Part shown: positions 51,837 through 60,384 of the stretch, piece by piece | Position numbering within the stretch: position 1 is the first letter of the stretch | Layout of the letters: the number at the start of each line of letters is the position of its first letter | Assembly (NCBI RefSeq): GCF_014653695.1 | Contig: NZ_BNAR01000015.1 | Span: forward strand, 62,001 to 126,000 | Reading direction: 5' to 3' | Length of the DNA stretch: 64,000 nt | Origin: Lentzea cavernae | Lineage (GTDB): Bacteria > Actinomycetota > Actinomycetes > Mycobacteriales > Pseudonocardiaceae | The notes under the pieces: generated by a model | The model's database searches: none | What the model was told of the DNA's origin: nothing | What the model saw: only the letters and a program-made list of their open reading frames with translations | Made by a program: the position numbers and the translations under genes

Positions 51837-52306
51837 GCATCACACTGGAGTTCTGGTACTACTCCGACGCTGCCCGATCGGGAGGACCAGTGGTGGCGAC
51901 ATCGGAATCGGAGATCGACGGTGTGCTTGCGGACCTCCTCCAGCAGCGCGTTCAGCCTCACCCCACCCAGATAGTCGCACCGGAGCTGCCGACCTTCGGC
52001 CGCTTGAAGCTGCCCGACCGGATGTTCAAGATGGACCTCGACCCGGAAAGCACCATCGGAGCGCTGCACTTCTACGGGCCTGACCCGGACAGCGAAACCG
52101 GCGAGTCCTGGTCCTGGGCGTCGGTCTCGAACGAAGAGATCACCAGCTGGCCGCCTGTCCTGTACATCGACAAGCAGAACCCGACGCTCTTCCCGCCCAA
52201 ATCAGCCATCACTCTGGAAACCATCAAGAAAGCGCTGTACGAGTTCCACCAAACCGGGACTCGGCCGACGTGCATCCAGTGGCAGGACACAGGTGGCATC
52301 ATTTAG
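51833..52306 (+). CDS. Imm1 family immunity protein
   Basis: A 157-residue acidic protein coupled by a 4-bp overlap to the deaminase. Imm1-like features: an early Y-Y, W-S-W-A-S-V, P-P-V-L-Y-I-D, and I-K-K-A-L-Y-E-F near the end. Imm1 proteins are known immunity partners of SCP1.201-type deaminases, so it probably neutralises the upstream toxin. Followed by a hairpin. Confidence 0.8.
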   Translation: MSITLEFWYYSDAARSGGPVVATSESEIDGVLADLLQQRVQPHPTQIVAPELPTFGRLKLPDRMFKMDLDPESTIGALHFYGPDPDSETGESWSWASVSNEEITSWPPVLYIDKQNPTLFPPKSAITLETIKKALYEFHQTGTRPTCIQWQDTGGII

Positions 52307-52315
52307 AACACGGAA

Positions 52316-52346
52316 AACGCCGGCCACGCAATGCGTGACCGGCGTT
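52316..52346. terminator. Bidirectional hairpin between immunity gene and yebC
   Basis: AACGCCGG-C-CACGCA pairs with TGCGTG-A-CCGGCGTT, a 14-bp stem with one mismatch, 9 bases past the immunity stop and 16 bases from the yebC end. Confidence 0.8.
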
Positions 52347-52362
52347 CCCAGCACCGCGGGTC

Positions 52363-53112
52363 TCAGCCGACCTCGGCCATGACCTCGTCCGACACGTCGA
52401 AGTTCGCGAAGACGTTCTGCACGTCGTCGCAGTCCTCCAGCGCGTCGATCAGCTTGAAGATCTTCTTCGCGCCCTCGGCCTCGAGCTGCACCGACACCGA
52501 CGGCAGGAAGCTGGACTCGGCCGACTCGTAGTCGATGCCCGCCTCCTGCAGCGCCTTGCGGACCGGGATGAGGTCGCCGGCCTCGGACACGACCTCGAAG
52601 GCCTCGCCCAGGTCGTTGACCTCCTCGGCACCGGCCTCGAGCACCGACATCATCACGTCGTCCTCGGTCGTGCCCGCCTTCGGCACGATCACGACGCCCT
52701 TGCGGCTGAACATGTACGACACCGAGCCGGGGTCGGCCATCGAACCGCCGTTGCGCGTCATCGCCGTGCGGACCTCGGTGGCGGCGCGGTTGCGGTTGTC
52801 CGTGAGGCACTCGATGAGCACCGCGACACCGTTGGGCCCGTAGCCCTCGTACATGATGGTCTGCCAGTCGGCGCCGCCGGCCTCTTCGCCGCCGCCGCGC
52901 TTGCGGGCGCGCTCGATGTTGTCCAGCGGCACCGAGTTCTTGCGGGCCTTCTGGATGGCGTCGAACAGCGTCGGGTTGCCGTCCGGGTCCCCACCACCGG
53001 TGCGGGCCGCCACCTCGATGTTCTTGATCAGCCGCGCGAAGAGCTTGCCGCGCTTGGCGTCGATGGCGGCCTTCTTGTGCTTGGTGGTCGCCCACTTGGA
53101 GTGGCCGCTCAT
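52363..53112 (-). CDS. yebC: YebC/PmpR family protein
   Basis: A 249-residue translation/transcription factor of the TACO1 group. M-S-G-H-S-K-W-A-T-T-K-H-K-K and L-I-K-N-I-E-V-A-A-R at the N-terminus, N-I-E-R-A-R-K-R-G, Y-E-G-Y-G-P-N-G-V-A and F-S-R-K-G are diagnostic. Recent work ties the family to relief of ribosome stalling at proline-rich stretches. Overlaps pdxT by 4 bp. The usual downstream ruvC is not present; a toxin-immunity pair lies there instead. Confidence 0.96.
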   Translation of the reverse strand: MSGHSKWATTKHKKAAIDAKRGKLFARLIKNIEVAARTGGGDPDGNPTLFDAIQKARKNSVPLDNIERARKRGGGEEAGGADWQTIMYEGYGPNGVAVLIECLTDNRNRAATEVRTAMTRNGGSMADPGSVSYMFSRKGVVIVPKAGTTEDDVMMSVLEAGAEEVNDLGEAFEVVSEAGDLIPVRKALQEAGIDYESAESSFLPSVSVQLEAEGAKKIFKLIDALEDCDDVQNVFANFDVSDEVMAEVG

Positions 53113-53738
53113 TTCTCCTCCGAACCAGTCAAACCACGAACCATGTCCACGAACAGGCGGTGGACGCGCTCATCCCCCGTGAGCTCCGGATGAAACGCCG
53201 TGGCCAGCACCTTGCCCTGCCTGACCGCGACGATCCTACCGGCGGCATCGCCCGCCTCAGCCGTAACGGGCACCGTAGCGAGAACCTCCACGTCCCCGCT
53301 CACCGCCTCCACCCACGGCGCACGGATGAACACGGCGTGCACCGTCTCCCCGACGAGGTCGAGGTCGGTCTCGAACGAGTCGACCTGCCGCCCGAACGCG
53401 TTCCGGCGCACGGTGATGTCGAGGCCGCCGAGCTGGTGCTGGTCCTCGCGGCCGTCGAGCACGTCGTTGGCCAGCAGGATCATGCCCGCGCACGACCCGT
53501 AGGCCGGGAAGCCCGCCTTGATCTTCGCCCGCAGCGGCTCCAGCAGCTCGAAGTTGTCGAGCAGCTTGCTCATGGTCGTCGACTCGCCGCCGGGGATGAC
53601 GATCCCGTCCAGTTCGTCCAACTCCTCGGCGCGGCGCACGGGCCGTGCGGTCACATCGCACTTGGCGAGCGACACGAGATGTTCCTGGACGTCGCCCTGG
53701 AGGGCGAGCACGCCGATGACGGGTGGGGCTGCAACCAT
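53109..53738 (-). CDS. pdxT: Pyridoxal 5'-phosphate synthase glutaminase subunit PdxT
   Basis: A 209-residue class-I glutaminase that supplies ammonia to PdxS. I-G-V-L-A-L-Q-G-D-V-Q-E-H near the start, G-G-E-S-T-T-M-S-K-L-L, nucleophile Cys in Y-G-S-C-A-G-M, and C-terminal A-F-H-P-E-L-T-G-D with catalytic His/Glu. ATG 53738 fits the family start; ATG 53750 is 4 codons earlier. pdxS, normally immediately upstream, is absent, so the synthase subunit is encoded elsewhere. Confidence 0.95.
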   Translation of the reverse strand: MVAAPPVIGVLALQGDVQEHLVSLAKCDVTARPVRRAEELDELDGIVIPGGESTTMSKLLDNFELLEPLRAKIKAGFPAYGSCAGMILLANDVLDGREDQHQLGGLDITVRRNAFGRQVDSFETDLDLVGETVHAVFIRAPWVEAVSGDVEVLATVPVTAEAGDAAGRIVAVRQGKVLATAFHPELTGDERVHRLFVDMVRGLTGSEEK

Positions 53739-53762
53739 GCTCACCAGCATATTCGAGGCGGA

Positions 53763-54623
53763 TCAGGGGTTGTAGAAGACCTGGGCGAACGCACGGTCGA
53801 GGCGTCCCGCGGCCAGGTCTTCCCGCTGGATGCCCCAGTGGACGGTGGCGCTCTCCCAGCCGTACACGTCCGCTCCCGCGTACCAGTCGGCGAGGAGCAC
53901 CCAGTCCGCGACGTCGTCCGACACCGGGCCGTCCCACTTGCCCTTCTCCGCCGACCTCACGGCACGGAGCACGACGTGGTCGAGCGGGTCCGTGTAGACG
54001 GCTTCCTCGTCCGCGTAGCCGCCGATCTGCAGCGATCCTTCGGCGTTGATGCCCTCACGGGTGTCGTGCCAGGCGTCGACGAGGTCCTCGGCGCGCGGGT
54101 GGCCGGGGATCGGGCCGGCCCTGCGCTCCCCGCGGACCTGGAACGCGTGGTGGACGGGCAGGGACACGTCGGCCATCGCGCGCACCGGCCCCTGCGGGAA
54201 CTCCTTGAACATCGTCTCGTAGTCGTCGATGTCCCACTCGTTCCAGGCGTGGAGGTCCCGTTCCACCACTGCCGTGCCGGCCGGGACGTAGATCGCGCTG
54301 CCCATGCTCACGGGATCGCCCTCGTCCTCGGGGAACGCGAACAGCAACAACTGCCCGTCGCGCGGCAGTGCCAGGTCCGTGAAATCGGCGGGCAGGGCCG
54401 CGAGGTCGATGGTGGCGACGTACGGGAAGGCGGGGTCCGGAACGTCCGCCGGGAGCAGGAGCGGGCCCCCGAACCGGCCCACGACCGGTCCCTCCCCCTT
54501 CTGCGTCAACGTCGCGCAGGGCCGGGTCAGCGTTAACCAGCGGTCGACGTCTTCTTCGGGGATTCCCCGTTCGACCGCCTTGTCGCGGAAGGGGGTCATG
54601 CGGTCGGCGAACTCAAAAGTCAT
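53763..54623 (-). CDS. DUF1963 (YwqG-like) protein
   Basis: A 286-residue soluble protein of the YwqG/DUF1963 family. G-R-F-G-G-P-L-L-L-P-A-D-V-P, A-T-I-D-L-A-A-L-P, G-Q-L-L-L-F-A-F-P-E, I-G-G-Y-A-D-E-E, then W-V-L-L-A-D-W. Function unknown; members occur in polymorphic toxin and other loci as possible immunity or regulatory proteins. Sits 24 bp from pdxT on the same strand, after a strong terminator. Confidence 0.86.
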   Translation of the reverse strand: MTFEFADRMTPFRDKAVERGIPEEDVDRWLTLTRPCATLTQKGEGPVVGRFGGPLLLPADVPDPAFPYVATIDLAALPADFTDLALPRDGQLLLFAFPEDEGDPVSMGSAIYVPAGTAVVERDLHAWNEWDIDDYETMFKEFPQGPVRAMADVSLPVHHAFQVRGERRAGPIPGHPRAEDLVDAWHDTREGINAEGSLQIGGYADEEAVYTDPLDHVVLRAVRSAEKGKWDGPVSDDVADWVLLADWYAGADVYGWESATVHWGIQREDLAAGRLDRAFAQVFYNP

Positions 54624-54643
54624 GGAGGAACATTAGTGGGTAC

Positions 54644-54676
54644 AAAAAGGCCTCCTCGCCCTGGGACGAGGAGGCC
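54644..54676 (-). terminator. Intrinsic terminator with T-run after the permease
   Basis: GGCCTCCTCG and CGAGGAGGCC pair perfectly around an 8-base loop. On the minus strand the stem is followed by TTTTT, a textbook intrinsic terminator 16 bases past the permease stop. Confidence 0.92.
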
Positions 54677-54691
54677 ATTCGAGACGGCAGG

Positions 54692-56086
54692 TCAGTCGAC
54701 GCTGACGAGTTCGTTCTGCGCCTCGCGCGACTTCACGTAACGCCACCCGAGGAACAACACCAGCGCCAGCACCGGAATCGACCAGAACGCGATCTTCTCG
54801 GCCGTCCCCGCGAACGCCATCTGCCCGATCACCAGCGCAAGGAACGCCAACGTCCCGTACGAGGTGTAAGGCGCACCGGGCATCCGATAGGAGGGCCGCT
54901 GGATCTCGCCCGCCAACGCCTTCTTGCGCAACCGGAGCTGGCAGATGATCAGCGTGGCCCACGTCGACACGACACCCAGCGACGCCACCGCGATCGCGAT
55001 GTCGAACGCCTCCTTCGGCACGATGTAGTTGAGCACCACGCCGAAGAGGTAGGCGACACCGGTGAACAGGATGCCGCCGTAGGGAACGTGCCGGGAGTTC
55101 ATCCGGCCGGTGATCGCGGGCGCCTCGCCCTTCTGCGCCAACGACCTCAGGATGCGGCCGGTCGAGTAGAGGCCGGAGTTGCACGAGGACAGCGCGGCGG
55201 TCAGCACCACGGCGTTCATGATGTCGCCGACCACCGGGATGCCCAGCGCCGAGAACACGGTCACGAACGGCGACTCGGTGCCCGTGAAGTGGTCCCAGGG
55301 CAACAACATCGTCAGCAGCAGCACCGAACCGACGTAGAAGATCGCGATGCGGTAGACCACGCCGTTGATGGCGCGCGGCATGACCTTCTCGGGGTCCTTG
55401 GTCTCGCCGGCGGCGATGCCGACGAGCTCGATGGCCGCGTAGGCGAAGACGACGGCCTGCAACGTCATGAGGGCGATGCCGACGCCCGCCGGGAACAGGC
55501 CGCCGTGGCCGAGGGTGTTCGAGACCGAGGCCGTCGTGCCGCCGATGTCGGCGTTGCCGATCACCAGGCCCGTGCCGACCACCAGGAACACGACGATGGC
55601 CGTGACCTTGATGACGGAGAACCAGAACTCCAGTTCACCGAAGAGCTTCACCGACAACAGGTTGATGGCCACGAGGACCACCAGCGCCACGAGAGCGGTG
55701 ATCCACTGCGGGAGGTCCGGGAACCACTTGTGCATGTAGATCGCGATGGCGGTGATCTCGGCGATGCCCGTCATCGCCCAGTTCAGCCAGTAGAGCCAGC
55801 CCGATGTGAAACCGGCCCACGGACCGATGAACTCGCGGGCGTACTCGACGAAGCTGCCCGACACGGGGCGGTGGAGCACCAGTTCGCCCAGTGCGCGCAT
55901 GACGAAGAACGCCGCGAGGCCGCACACCGCGTAGGACAGGATCAGCGACGGCCCCGCTGTGGCGAGGCGTCCGCCCGCACCCAGGAAGAGGCCGACGCCG
56001 ATCGCGCCACCGATGGCGATCATCTGCACCTGGCGCTTGCTCAGCGCCTTGGTGTAGCCGTCCGCATCAGTTTCCACAGAACTCAC
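54692..56086 (-). CDS. APC-family amino-acid permease (AnsP/GabP-like)
   Basis: A 464-residue transporter of the amino-acid transporter (AAT) subfamily with 12 TM helices. M-I-A-I-G-G-A-I-G-V-G-L-F-L-G-A-G in helix 1, G-P-S-L-I-L-S-Y, F-V-E-Y-A-R-E-F-I-G-P-W-A-G-F-T-S-G-W, and A-Y-A-A-I-E-L-V-G-I-A-A-G-E in helix 6 are typical. Substrate may be asparagine, GABA or an aromatic amino acid. Ends in a strong terminator. Confidence 0.92.
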   Translation of the reverse strand: MSSVETDADGYTKALSKRQVQMIAIGGAIGVGLFLGAGGRLATAGPSLILSYAVCGLAAFFVMRALGELVLHRPVSGSFVEYAREFIGPWAGFTSGWLYWLNWAMTGIAEITAIAIYMHKWFPDLPQWITALVALVVLVAINLLSVKLFGELEFWFSVIKVTAIVVFLVVGTGLVIGNADIGGTTASVSNTLGHGGLFPAGVGIALMTLQAVVFAYAAIELVGIAAGETKDPEKVMPRAINGVVYRIAIFYVGSVLLLTMLLPWDHFTGTESPFVTVFSALGIPVVGDIMNAVVLTAALSSCNSGLYSTGRILRSLAQKGEAPAITGRMNSRHVPYGGILFTGVAYLFGVVLNYIVPKEAFDIAIAVASLGVVSTWATLIICQLRLRKKALAGEIQRPSYRMPGAPYTSYGTLAFLALVIGQMAFAGTAEKIAFWSIPVLALVLFLGWRYVKSREAQNELVSVD

Positions 56087-56163
56087 GAAGAGGTTCCTTC
56101 CGAAAACGGAAAAATGCTCGCGTCGGAACCTCCCGCGCCCCGACGCGCTGAATGCGGGGAACC

Positions 56164-57351
56164 CTAGCGAGTGGCGGTCATCACCAAGAAATCAGTTGGG
56201 CAAGACTTAACGTAAGGGACGTCACAGAGCGCTGCGTTCAGATCCTCCCAAATGTCCTCGACGTGCTCGAGGCCCACGGAAATGCGCAGCAAATTGTCCG
56301 GAACGCCGGAAGCTCGCAGTTCTTCACCGGGAACCAGGCGATGTGTCAAAGCCGAGGGGTGCTCGATCAACGTGTCGACCGAACCCAATGAGACGGCCGG
56401 GGTGATGAGCTTCAACCGACGCATCACCTCGACGGGATCGCCGTGCACGCCGAACGCGATCATGGCGCCCGTTCCGCGCATCTGCCGTGACATGGACGGG
56501 TAGCGCACGAACTCCACGGCGTCGTGCTCGGCCAAGCGCAGCGCCAGCGTCGCGGCCGAGCGGGAGGCCGCCTCGACGCGCAACGGCAGGGTGGCCAGGC
56601 CGCGGTGCAGCAGGTAGCCGCCCAACGGGTGCAGCACGGCGCCCGTGATGATCCTGACCTGCCGCAACGCCGCCGCCAGCTCCTCCGAACACGCCACGAC
56701 GCCACCCAGGACGTCGCCGTGCCCGCCGAGGTACTTGGTGCCGGAGTGCAGCACGTACGAGGCGCCGTGCAGCGCCGGGTTCTGCAGGATCGGCGTGGCG
56801 AAGGTGTTGTCGACCATGACCGGCACCGAGCCCGCCTGCCGCACGACGTGCTCGATGTCGACGAGGTCGAGGTTGGGGTTGGCCGGGGTCTCGACCACGA
56901 CGAGCCCGGTGTCCGGCCGGATCGCGGAGGACACCAGGCCCGCTTCGACATACGTGGTCGTGACGCCCAGGAGACCGGACGACAGCAGGTGGTCGGTGCC
57001 GCCGTACAACGGCCGCACGGCTACGACGTGCGGTTTTCCCGCCATCACGCAGGCGGCCTGGACGACGGCGGTCACCGCAGCCATGCCGCTGCCGAACGCC
57101 ACGGACGTCTCGGTGTGCTCGAGAGCCGCGAGCGCCTGCTCGAACCGGGCCACCGTCGGGTTGTGCAGCCGCGCGTAGACGGGCGAGGCAGCCCGCGCGG
57201 CGCCGGTGGCCCACTGTCCCAGCGCCTCCCCGCCGAGCGCCTGGTCGGGCACGGGGTAGGTGGTGGACAGGTCGATGGGAGGAGCGTGCACGCCGAGCTC
57301 CGCGAGGTCGTCGCGGCCGCCGTGCACTGCGATGGTCTCGATGCGCGTCAT
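56164..57351 (-). CDS. Cys/Met metabolism PLP-dependent enzyme
   Basis: A 395-residue fold-type I enzyme of the cystathionine gamma-synthase/lyase and methionine gamma-lyase group. V-Y-A-R-L-H-N-P-T, S-G-M-A-A-V-T, Y-G-G-T, V-V-V-E-T-P-A-N-P-N, V-D-N-T-F-A-T-P and the PLP lysine in H-S-G-T-K-Y-L-G-G-H-G-D are visible. Divergent from an Lrp regulator (74 bp) that probably controls it. Exact reaction cannot be settled from motifs alone. Confidence 0.93.
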   Translation of the reverse strand: MTRIETIAVHGGRDDLAELGVHAPPIDLSTTYPVPDQALGGEALGQWATGAARAASPVYARLHNPTVARFEQALAALEHTETSVAFGSGMAAVTAVVQAACVMAGKPHVVAVRPLYGGTDHLLSSGLLGVTTTYVEAGLVSSAIRPDTGLVVVETPANPNLDLVDIEHVVRQAGSVPVMVDNTFATPILQNPALHGASYVLHSGTKYLGGHGDVLGGVVACSEELAAALRQVRIITGAVLHPLGGYLLHRGLATLPLRVEAASRSAATLALRLAEHDAVEFVRYPSMSRQMRGTGAMIAFGVHGDPVEVMRRLKLITPAVSLGSVDTLIEHPSALTHRLVPGEELRASGVPDNLLRISVGLEHVEDIWEDLNAALCDVPYVKSCPTDFLVMTATR

Positions 57352-57425
57352 GGCCCGAATGGTGGAGACTTCCTCGGCAGAGTGGACGAGGAACCGCAGC
57401 CGATTCGGCGGAACGGAGAAGAGCC

Positions 57426-57866
57426 GTGCTGGATTCGATCGACGAGGCCATCGTGCGGGAGCTGCGGAAGGACGCGCGCCTGCAGAACAAGGACCTGGCC
57501 GAACGCGTCAACGTCGCCCAGTCCACGGCGGTCGTCCGGCACCGGGCCCTGCGCGAGCGCGGCGTGATCACCGGCTACCACGCCGAGGTGGACCCCAAGG
57601 CCGTCGGACAGCACGTGCAGGCGATGCTCGCGGTGAAGATCCGCCCGCACACCAAGGAGATCGTCGACCCGTTCATGGCTTACGTGCTGTCTCTCCCGGA
57701 AACACTCGCGCTCTCACACGTGACGGGTCCAGAAGATTTCCTGGTGCACGTCGCGGTTTCCGACGTCGGCCATCTGCAACGACTCGTGCTCGACAAGTTC
57801 ACGAGCCGGCGAGAGGTGACGGAGGTTCACACGAACCTGCTTTTCTCCCACGTCAGAAAGCACTAA
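57426..57866 (+). CDS. Lrp/AsnC family transcriptional regulator
   Basis: A 146-residue regulator. HTH: L-D-S-I-D-E-A-I-V-R-E-L-R-K-D-A-R-L-Q-N-K-D-L-A-E-R-V-N-V-A-Q-S-T, then the RAM ligand domain (G-V-I-T-G-Y-H-A-E-V-D-P; V-T-G-P-E-D-F-L-V-H-V-A-V). Likely senses an amino acid and controls the divergent Cys/Met enzyme. Its stop overlaps the convergent azlD by 4 bp. Confidence 0.95.
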   Translation: MLDSIDEAIVRELRKDARLQNKDLAERVNVAQSTAVVRHRALRERGVITGYHAEVDPKAVGQHVQAMLAVKIRPHTKEIVDPFMAYVLSLPETLALSHVTGPEDFLVHVAVSDVGHLQRLVLDKFTSRREVTEVHTNLLFSHVRKH

Positions 57867-58171
57867 GACACGCCGACGAGCCTCAGTCCGGCAGTCGTCA
57901 CCGCGGCCAGAACAATTACTGCGACAAAAGGCAGTTTCCGCCACGCGGCGAGGCCGCCGACCGCGACTCCGGCGGCGAGCGCCCAGCCGCCGAACTGCTT
58001 GCCGTTCGTCAAGGCCGAGACCGCGACGAGCGCCAGCAACAACACCGTCGCGGACGCGGACATCAGTTCGCGGACCCGGTCCGGCAACGTCACGCGGTCG
58101 CGCAACAACGGCCCGGCGATCCGGATCGCGAAGGTGCCGGCGGCCAGGATCAGGACTGCGGTGACGGGCAC
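57863..58171 (-). CDS. azlD: AzlD family branched-chain amino-acid exporter subunit
   Basis: A 102-residue membrane protein, four TM segments: V-L-I-L-A-A-G-T-F-A-I-R-I-A-G-P-L-L, S-A-S-A-T-V-L-L-L-A-L-V-A-V-S-A-L, G-W-A-L-A-A-G-V-A-V-G-G-L and F-V-A-V-I-V-L-A-A-V-T. Small partner of AzlC. GTG 58171 has GGAGGAGCC in front and lies inside the azlC end (22-bp overlap). Confidence 0.9.
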   Translation of the reverse strand: MPVTAVLILAAGTFAIRIAGPLLRDRVTLPDRVRELMSASATVLLLALVAVSALTNGKQFGGWALAAGVAVGGLAAWRKLPFVAVIVLAAVTTAGLRLVGVS

Positions 58172-58854
58172 GGCTCCTCCTTCTTCTTCGGTGCGCGGAA
58201 CGCGAACAACCCGGCCAACGCGAGCAGCACGGGCACACCAGCGGGCAGGAACGGCGTCGTGGCCAGCGCGATCGCGGAACCGGCCAGCGCCGCGTTGCGC
58301 GTGGCCGCGTCCTTCAGCGCCGGAAGCGTGAGCGCCAGCAGTGCCGCCGGGAACGCCGCGTCGAGCCCGAACGTCATCGGGTCCCCGATCGCTTGCCCCA
58401 CAAGCGCGCCGATGAGCACACCCGTGTTCCAGCTGAAGAACAACGACACGCCACACGCCCAGTAGGCCGCACGCGCTCTCGCGGGATCCTTCTGCGCCAT
58501 CGCGAACGCCGTCGACTCGTCGATCAGCAGGTGACTGCCGACGATCCGCGCGAGCGGGTTCCTGCCCAGCACGTCCCCCACCGCGAGGCCGAACGGCAGG
58601 TGCCGCGCGTTGAGCACGAGACCGGCCAGCACCGCGGCAGCAGGGCTGCCACCAGCGGCGACCACACCCACGGCCATGAACTGCGAGCCGCCCGCGAAGA
58701 TCAGCAACGACATCAGCACCGGCATCCACCACGGCAGGCCGGAGCCGACCGAGATCGCGCCGAAGCTGGCACCGGTCACCGCGGCACCGAGCGCCACCGC
58801 GGCCACGTCACGCAGGAGCCCGGCATCAAGAGTTCGCCATATCGAACGCACCAC
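58150..58854 (-). CDS. azlC: AzlC family branched-chain amino-acid exporter permease
   Basis: A 234-residue membrane protein with V-T-G-A-S-F-G-A-I-S-V-G-S-G-L-P-W-W, F-A-G-G-S-Q-F-M-A-V-G-V, N-A-R-H-L-P-F-G-L and about seven TM helices. With AzlD it exports branched-chain amino acids or analogues. Start GTG 58854. The divergent XRE-cupin regulator starts 56 bp away and probably controls the pair. Confidence 0.93.
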   Translation of the reverse strand: MVRSIWRTLDAGLLRDVAAVALGAAVTGASFGAISVGSGLPWWMPVLMSLLIFAGGSQFMAVGVVAAGGSPAAAVLAGLVLNARHLPFGLAVGDVLGRNPLARIVGSHLLIDESTAFAMAQKDPARARAAYWACGVSLFFSWNTGVLIGALVGQAIGDPMTFGLDAAFPAALLALTLPALKDAATRNAALAGSAIALATTPFLPAGVPVLLALAGLFAFRAPKKKEEPCPSPQS

Positions 58855-58864
58855 CCATTAAGAT

Positions 58865-58897
58865 GAACACCTGGGATCGGTGTTCGTCAAGACGAAC
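58865..58897. promoter_or_regulatory. Two overlapping inverted repeats, probable XRE-cupin operator
   Basis: GAACACC-(7)-GGTGTTC (58865-58871, 58879-58885) and GTTCGTC-AA-GACGAAC (58882-58897) overlap by 4 bases between azlC and the regulator. Position fits control of both. Confidence 0.72.
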
Positions 58898-58909
58898 GGA
58901 TGGACTTCT

Positions 58910-59464
58910 GTGTCGAACGCACCACTCGACCTCATCGCGGCCAACCTCAAGCGGGAGCGCGACCGCACGGGCATGTCGCTCTCCGAGGTCGCCAAGAAGG
59001 CCGGCATCGCGAAGTCCACGCTCTCCCAGCTGGAGTCGGGCGCCGGAAACCCCAGCGTGGAGACCCTGTGGGCCCTCGGCGTCGCCCTGGGCGTCCCGTT
59101 CAGCCGGCTCGTCGAACCCGCCGTGCCCCGCGTGCAGGTGATCCGCGCGGGCGAGGGCCCAGTCATCCACTCCGAGCGCGCGCACTACTCCGCCACGCTG
59201 CTGGCCGCGTGCCGTCCGGGCACCAAGCACGACATCTACTGGCTGGCCCTCGAACCGGGCGGCGCCCGCGAGTCGCTGCCGCACGTGCCGGGCAGCGTCG
59301 AGCACATGATCGTGGCGTCCGGGCGGTGCCTGGCCGGGCTGGCCGACGACCCCGTGGAGCTCGGGCCCGGTGACTACATCGTCTACCCCGGCGACCTGCC
59401 GCACATCTGCAAGGCGCTGGAGCCGGGGACGACGGCGATGATGGTCATGGAGCACACCGTCTAG
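58910..59464 (+). CDS. XRE family regulator with cupin sensor domain
   Basis: A 184-residue regulator. HTH (I-A-A-N-L-K-R-E-R-D-R-T-G-M-S-L-S-E-V-A-K-K-A-G-I-A-K-S-T-L-S-Q-L-E-S-G) and a C-terminal cupin fold (E-H-M-I-V-A-S-G-R-C ... G-P-G-D-Y-I-V-Y-P-G-D-L-P-H). GTG 58910 is preferred so the palindromes lie outside the gene; GTG 58880 is in frame. These regulators typically control adjacent AzlCD-type exporters in response to amino acids. Confidence 0.92.
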   Translation: MSNAPLDLIAANLKRERDRTGMSLSEVAKKAGIAKSTLSQLESGAGNPSVETLWALGVALGVPFSRLVEPAVPRVQVIRAGEGPVIHSERAHYSATLLAACRPGTKHDIYWLALEPGGARESLPHVPGSVEHMIVASGRCLAGLADDPVELGPGDYIVYPGDLPHICKALEPGTTAMMVMEHTV

Positions 59465-60285
59465 CTGAGCGTGCTCCGCAGCGTGCGCAACCACGGTTCG
59501 CTGAGCGCGGGCTCGCCGTCGATCGCGCGCGCGATCATCCGCCGGACTTGCTTGGTGCGCCCCAGTTCGACGAGCCGGACCGCCTCGGCGAGCGCCTTGC
59601 GGGTCCGCTCGTCCCGCTCGGTCTCCCTCGCGCCCTCGATCCACCCGCGCGTCCCGAAGGACTTCGTCACCTTCTGCTGGCGGTCGCCGAAGTACGACCA
59701 GATCGCCGCGTCGAGCGAGACGTTCACGACCGACGCGGCGGGCAGCCGGCGCGTCCAGTCCGCGTGTTGCTGCCACCGCCACGTATTCGGGCTGGTGTCC
59801 TCCTCGACCGTCACCCCGACGAAGCGGAGCTTGAGGCGGATCACGGGCCACGTCTCGCGTTCCTCGGCGATCCAGTCGTCCAGCAGGGTGAAGAGGCTCT
59901 TGTAGGTCGAGCCCGAGGACACCACGTCGACGAACGTGACCGGCCGCGAGCGGCGGGCCAGCGAGGCGGGGGTGATGCCCAGGTCCGCGAGGACCTCCCT
60001 GGCCCGCAGGACCTCCTGCCTCGAGTACTCGTAGCGGCGCGGGAACGACAGCGGGAGCCGGGCGAGCACGTGACCGGTGCCCTCCAGCGCACCGCCGAGC
60101 AGGTCGAACATCGAGTCGAGCGACCTCCCGACGAACACCAGGTCGCCGTTGCCGCCGCGGGCCAGCACCTTGCCCGTGCACCGGGCCAGCTCGGTGAGGT
60201 AAGCCACCTCGGGGGTCGCGACGTCGTCGAGCAGCGACCCGAGGTGGTCGGGCGTCACCAGGTCCCAGCGGAAAGGCACGTTCAC
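59461..60285 (-). CDS. Protein of unknown function with PRTase-like region
   Basis: A 274-residue soluble protein from GTG 60285 (V-N-V-P-F-R-W-D-L-V-T-P). L-V-F-V-G-R-S-L-D-S-M-F-D-L-L and V-T-F-V-D-V-V-S-S-G-S-T-Y-K-S-L-F resemble the strand-loop of phosphoribosyltransferase folds, including a PRPP-loop-like S-S-G-S-T. Similar proteins are widespread in actinobacteria without known role. No neighbour operon on this strand; the stop overlaps the XRE-cupin gene by 4 bp. Function unknown. Confidence 0.65.
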   Translation of the reverse strand: MNVPFRWDLVTPDHLGSLLDDVATPEVAYLTELARCTGKVLARGGNGDLVFVGRSLDSMFDLLGGALEGTGHVLARLPLSFPRRYEYSRQEVLRAREVLADLGITPASLARRSRPVTFVDVVSSGSTYKSLFTLLDDWIAEERETWPVIRLKLRFVGVTVEEDTSPNTWRWQQHADWTRRLPAASVVNVSLDAAIWSYFGDRQQKVTKSFGTRGWIEGARETERDERTRKALAEAVRLVELGRTKQVRRMIARAIDGEPALSEPWLRTLRSTLS

Positions 60286-60384
60286 CCGGCCATGATGGCC
60301 AGTGGCACCCGACCGCGCCAACGAGAAACGGGCCCGGCCGCACCCGCGACCAGACCCGTTCTTCCACTCAAACGTATAGCAGAA

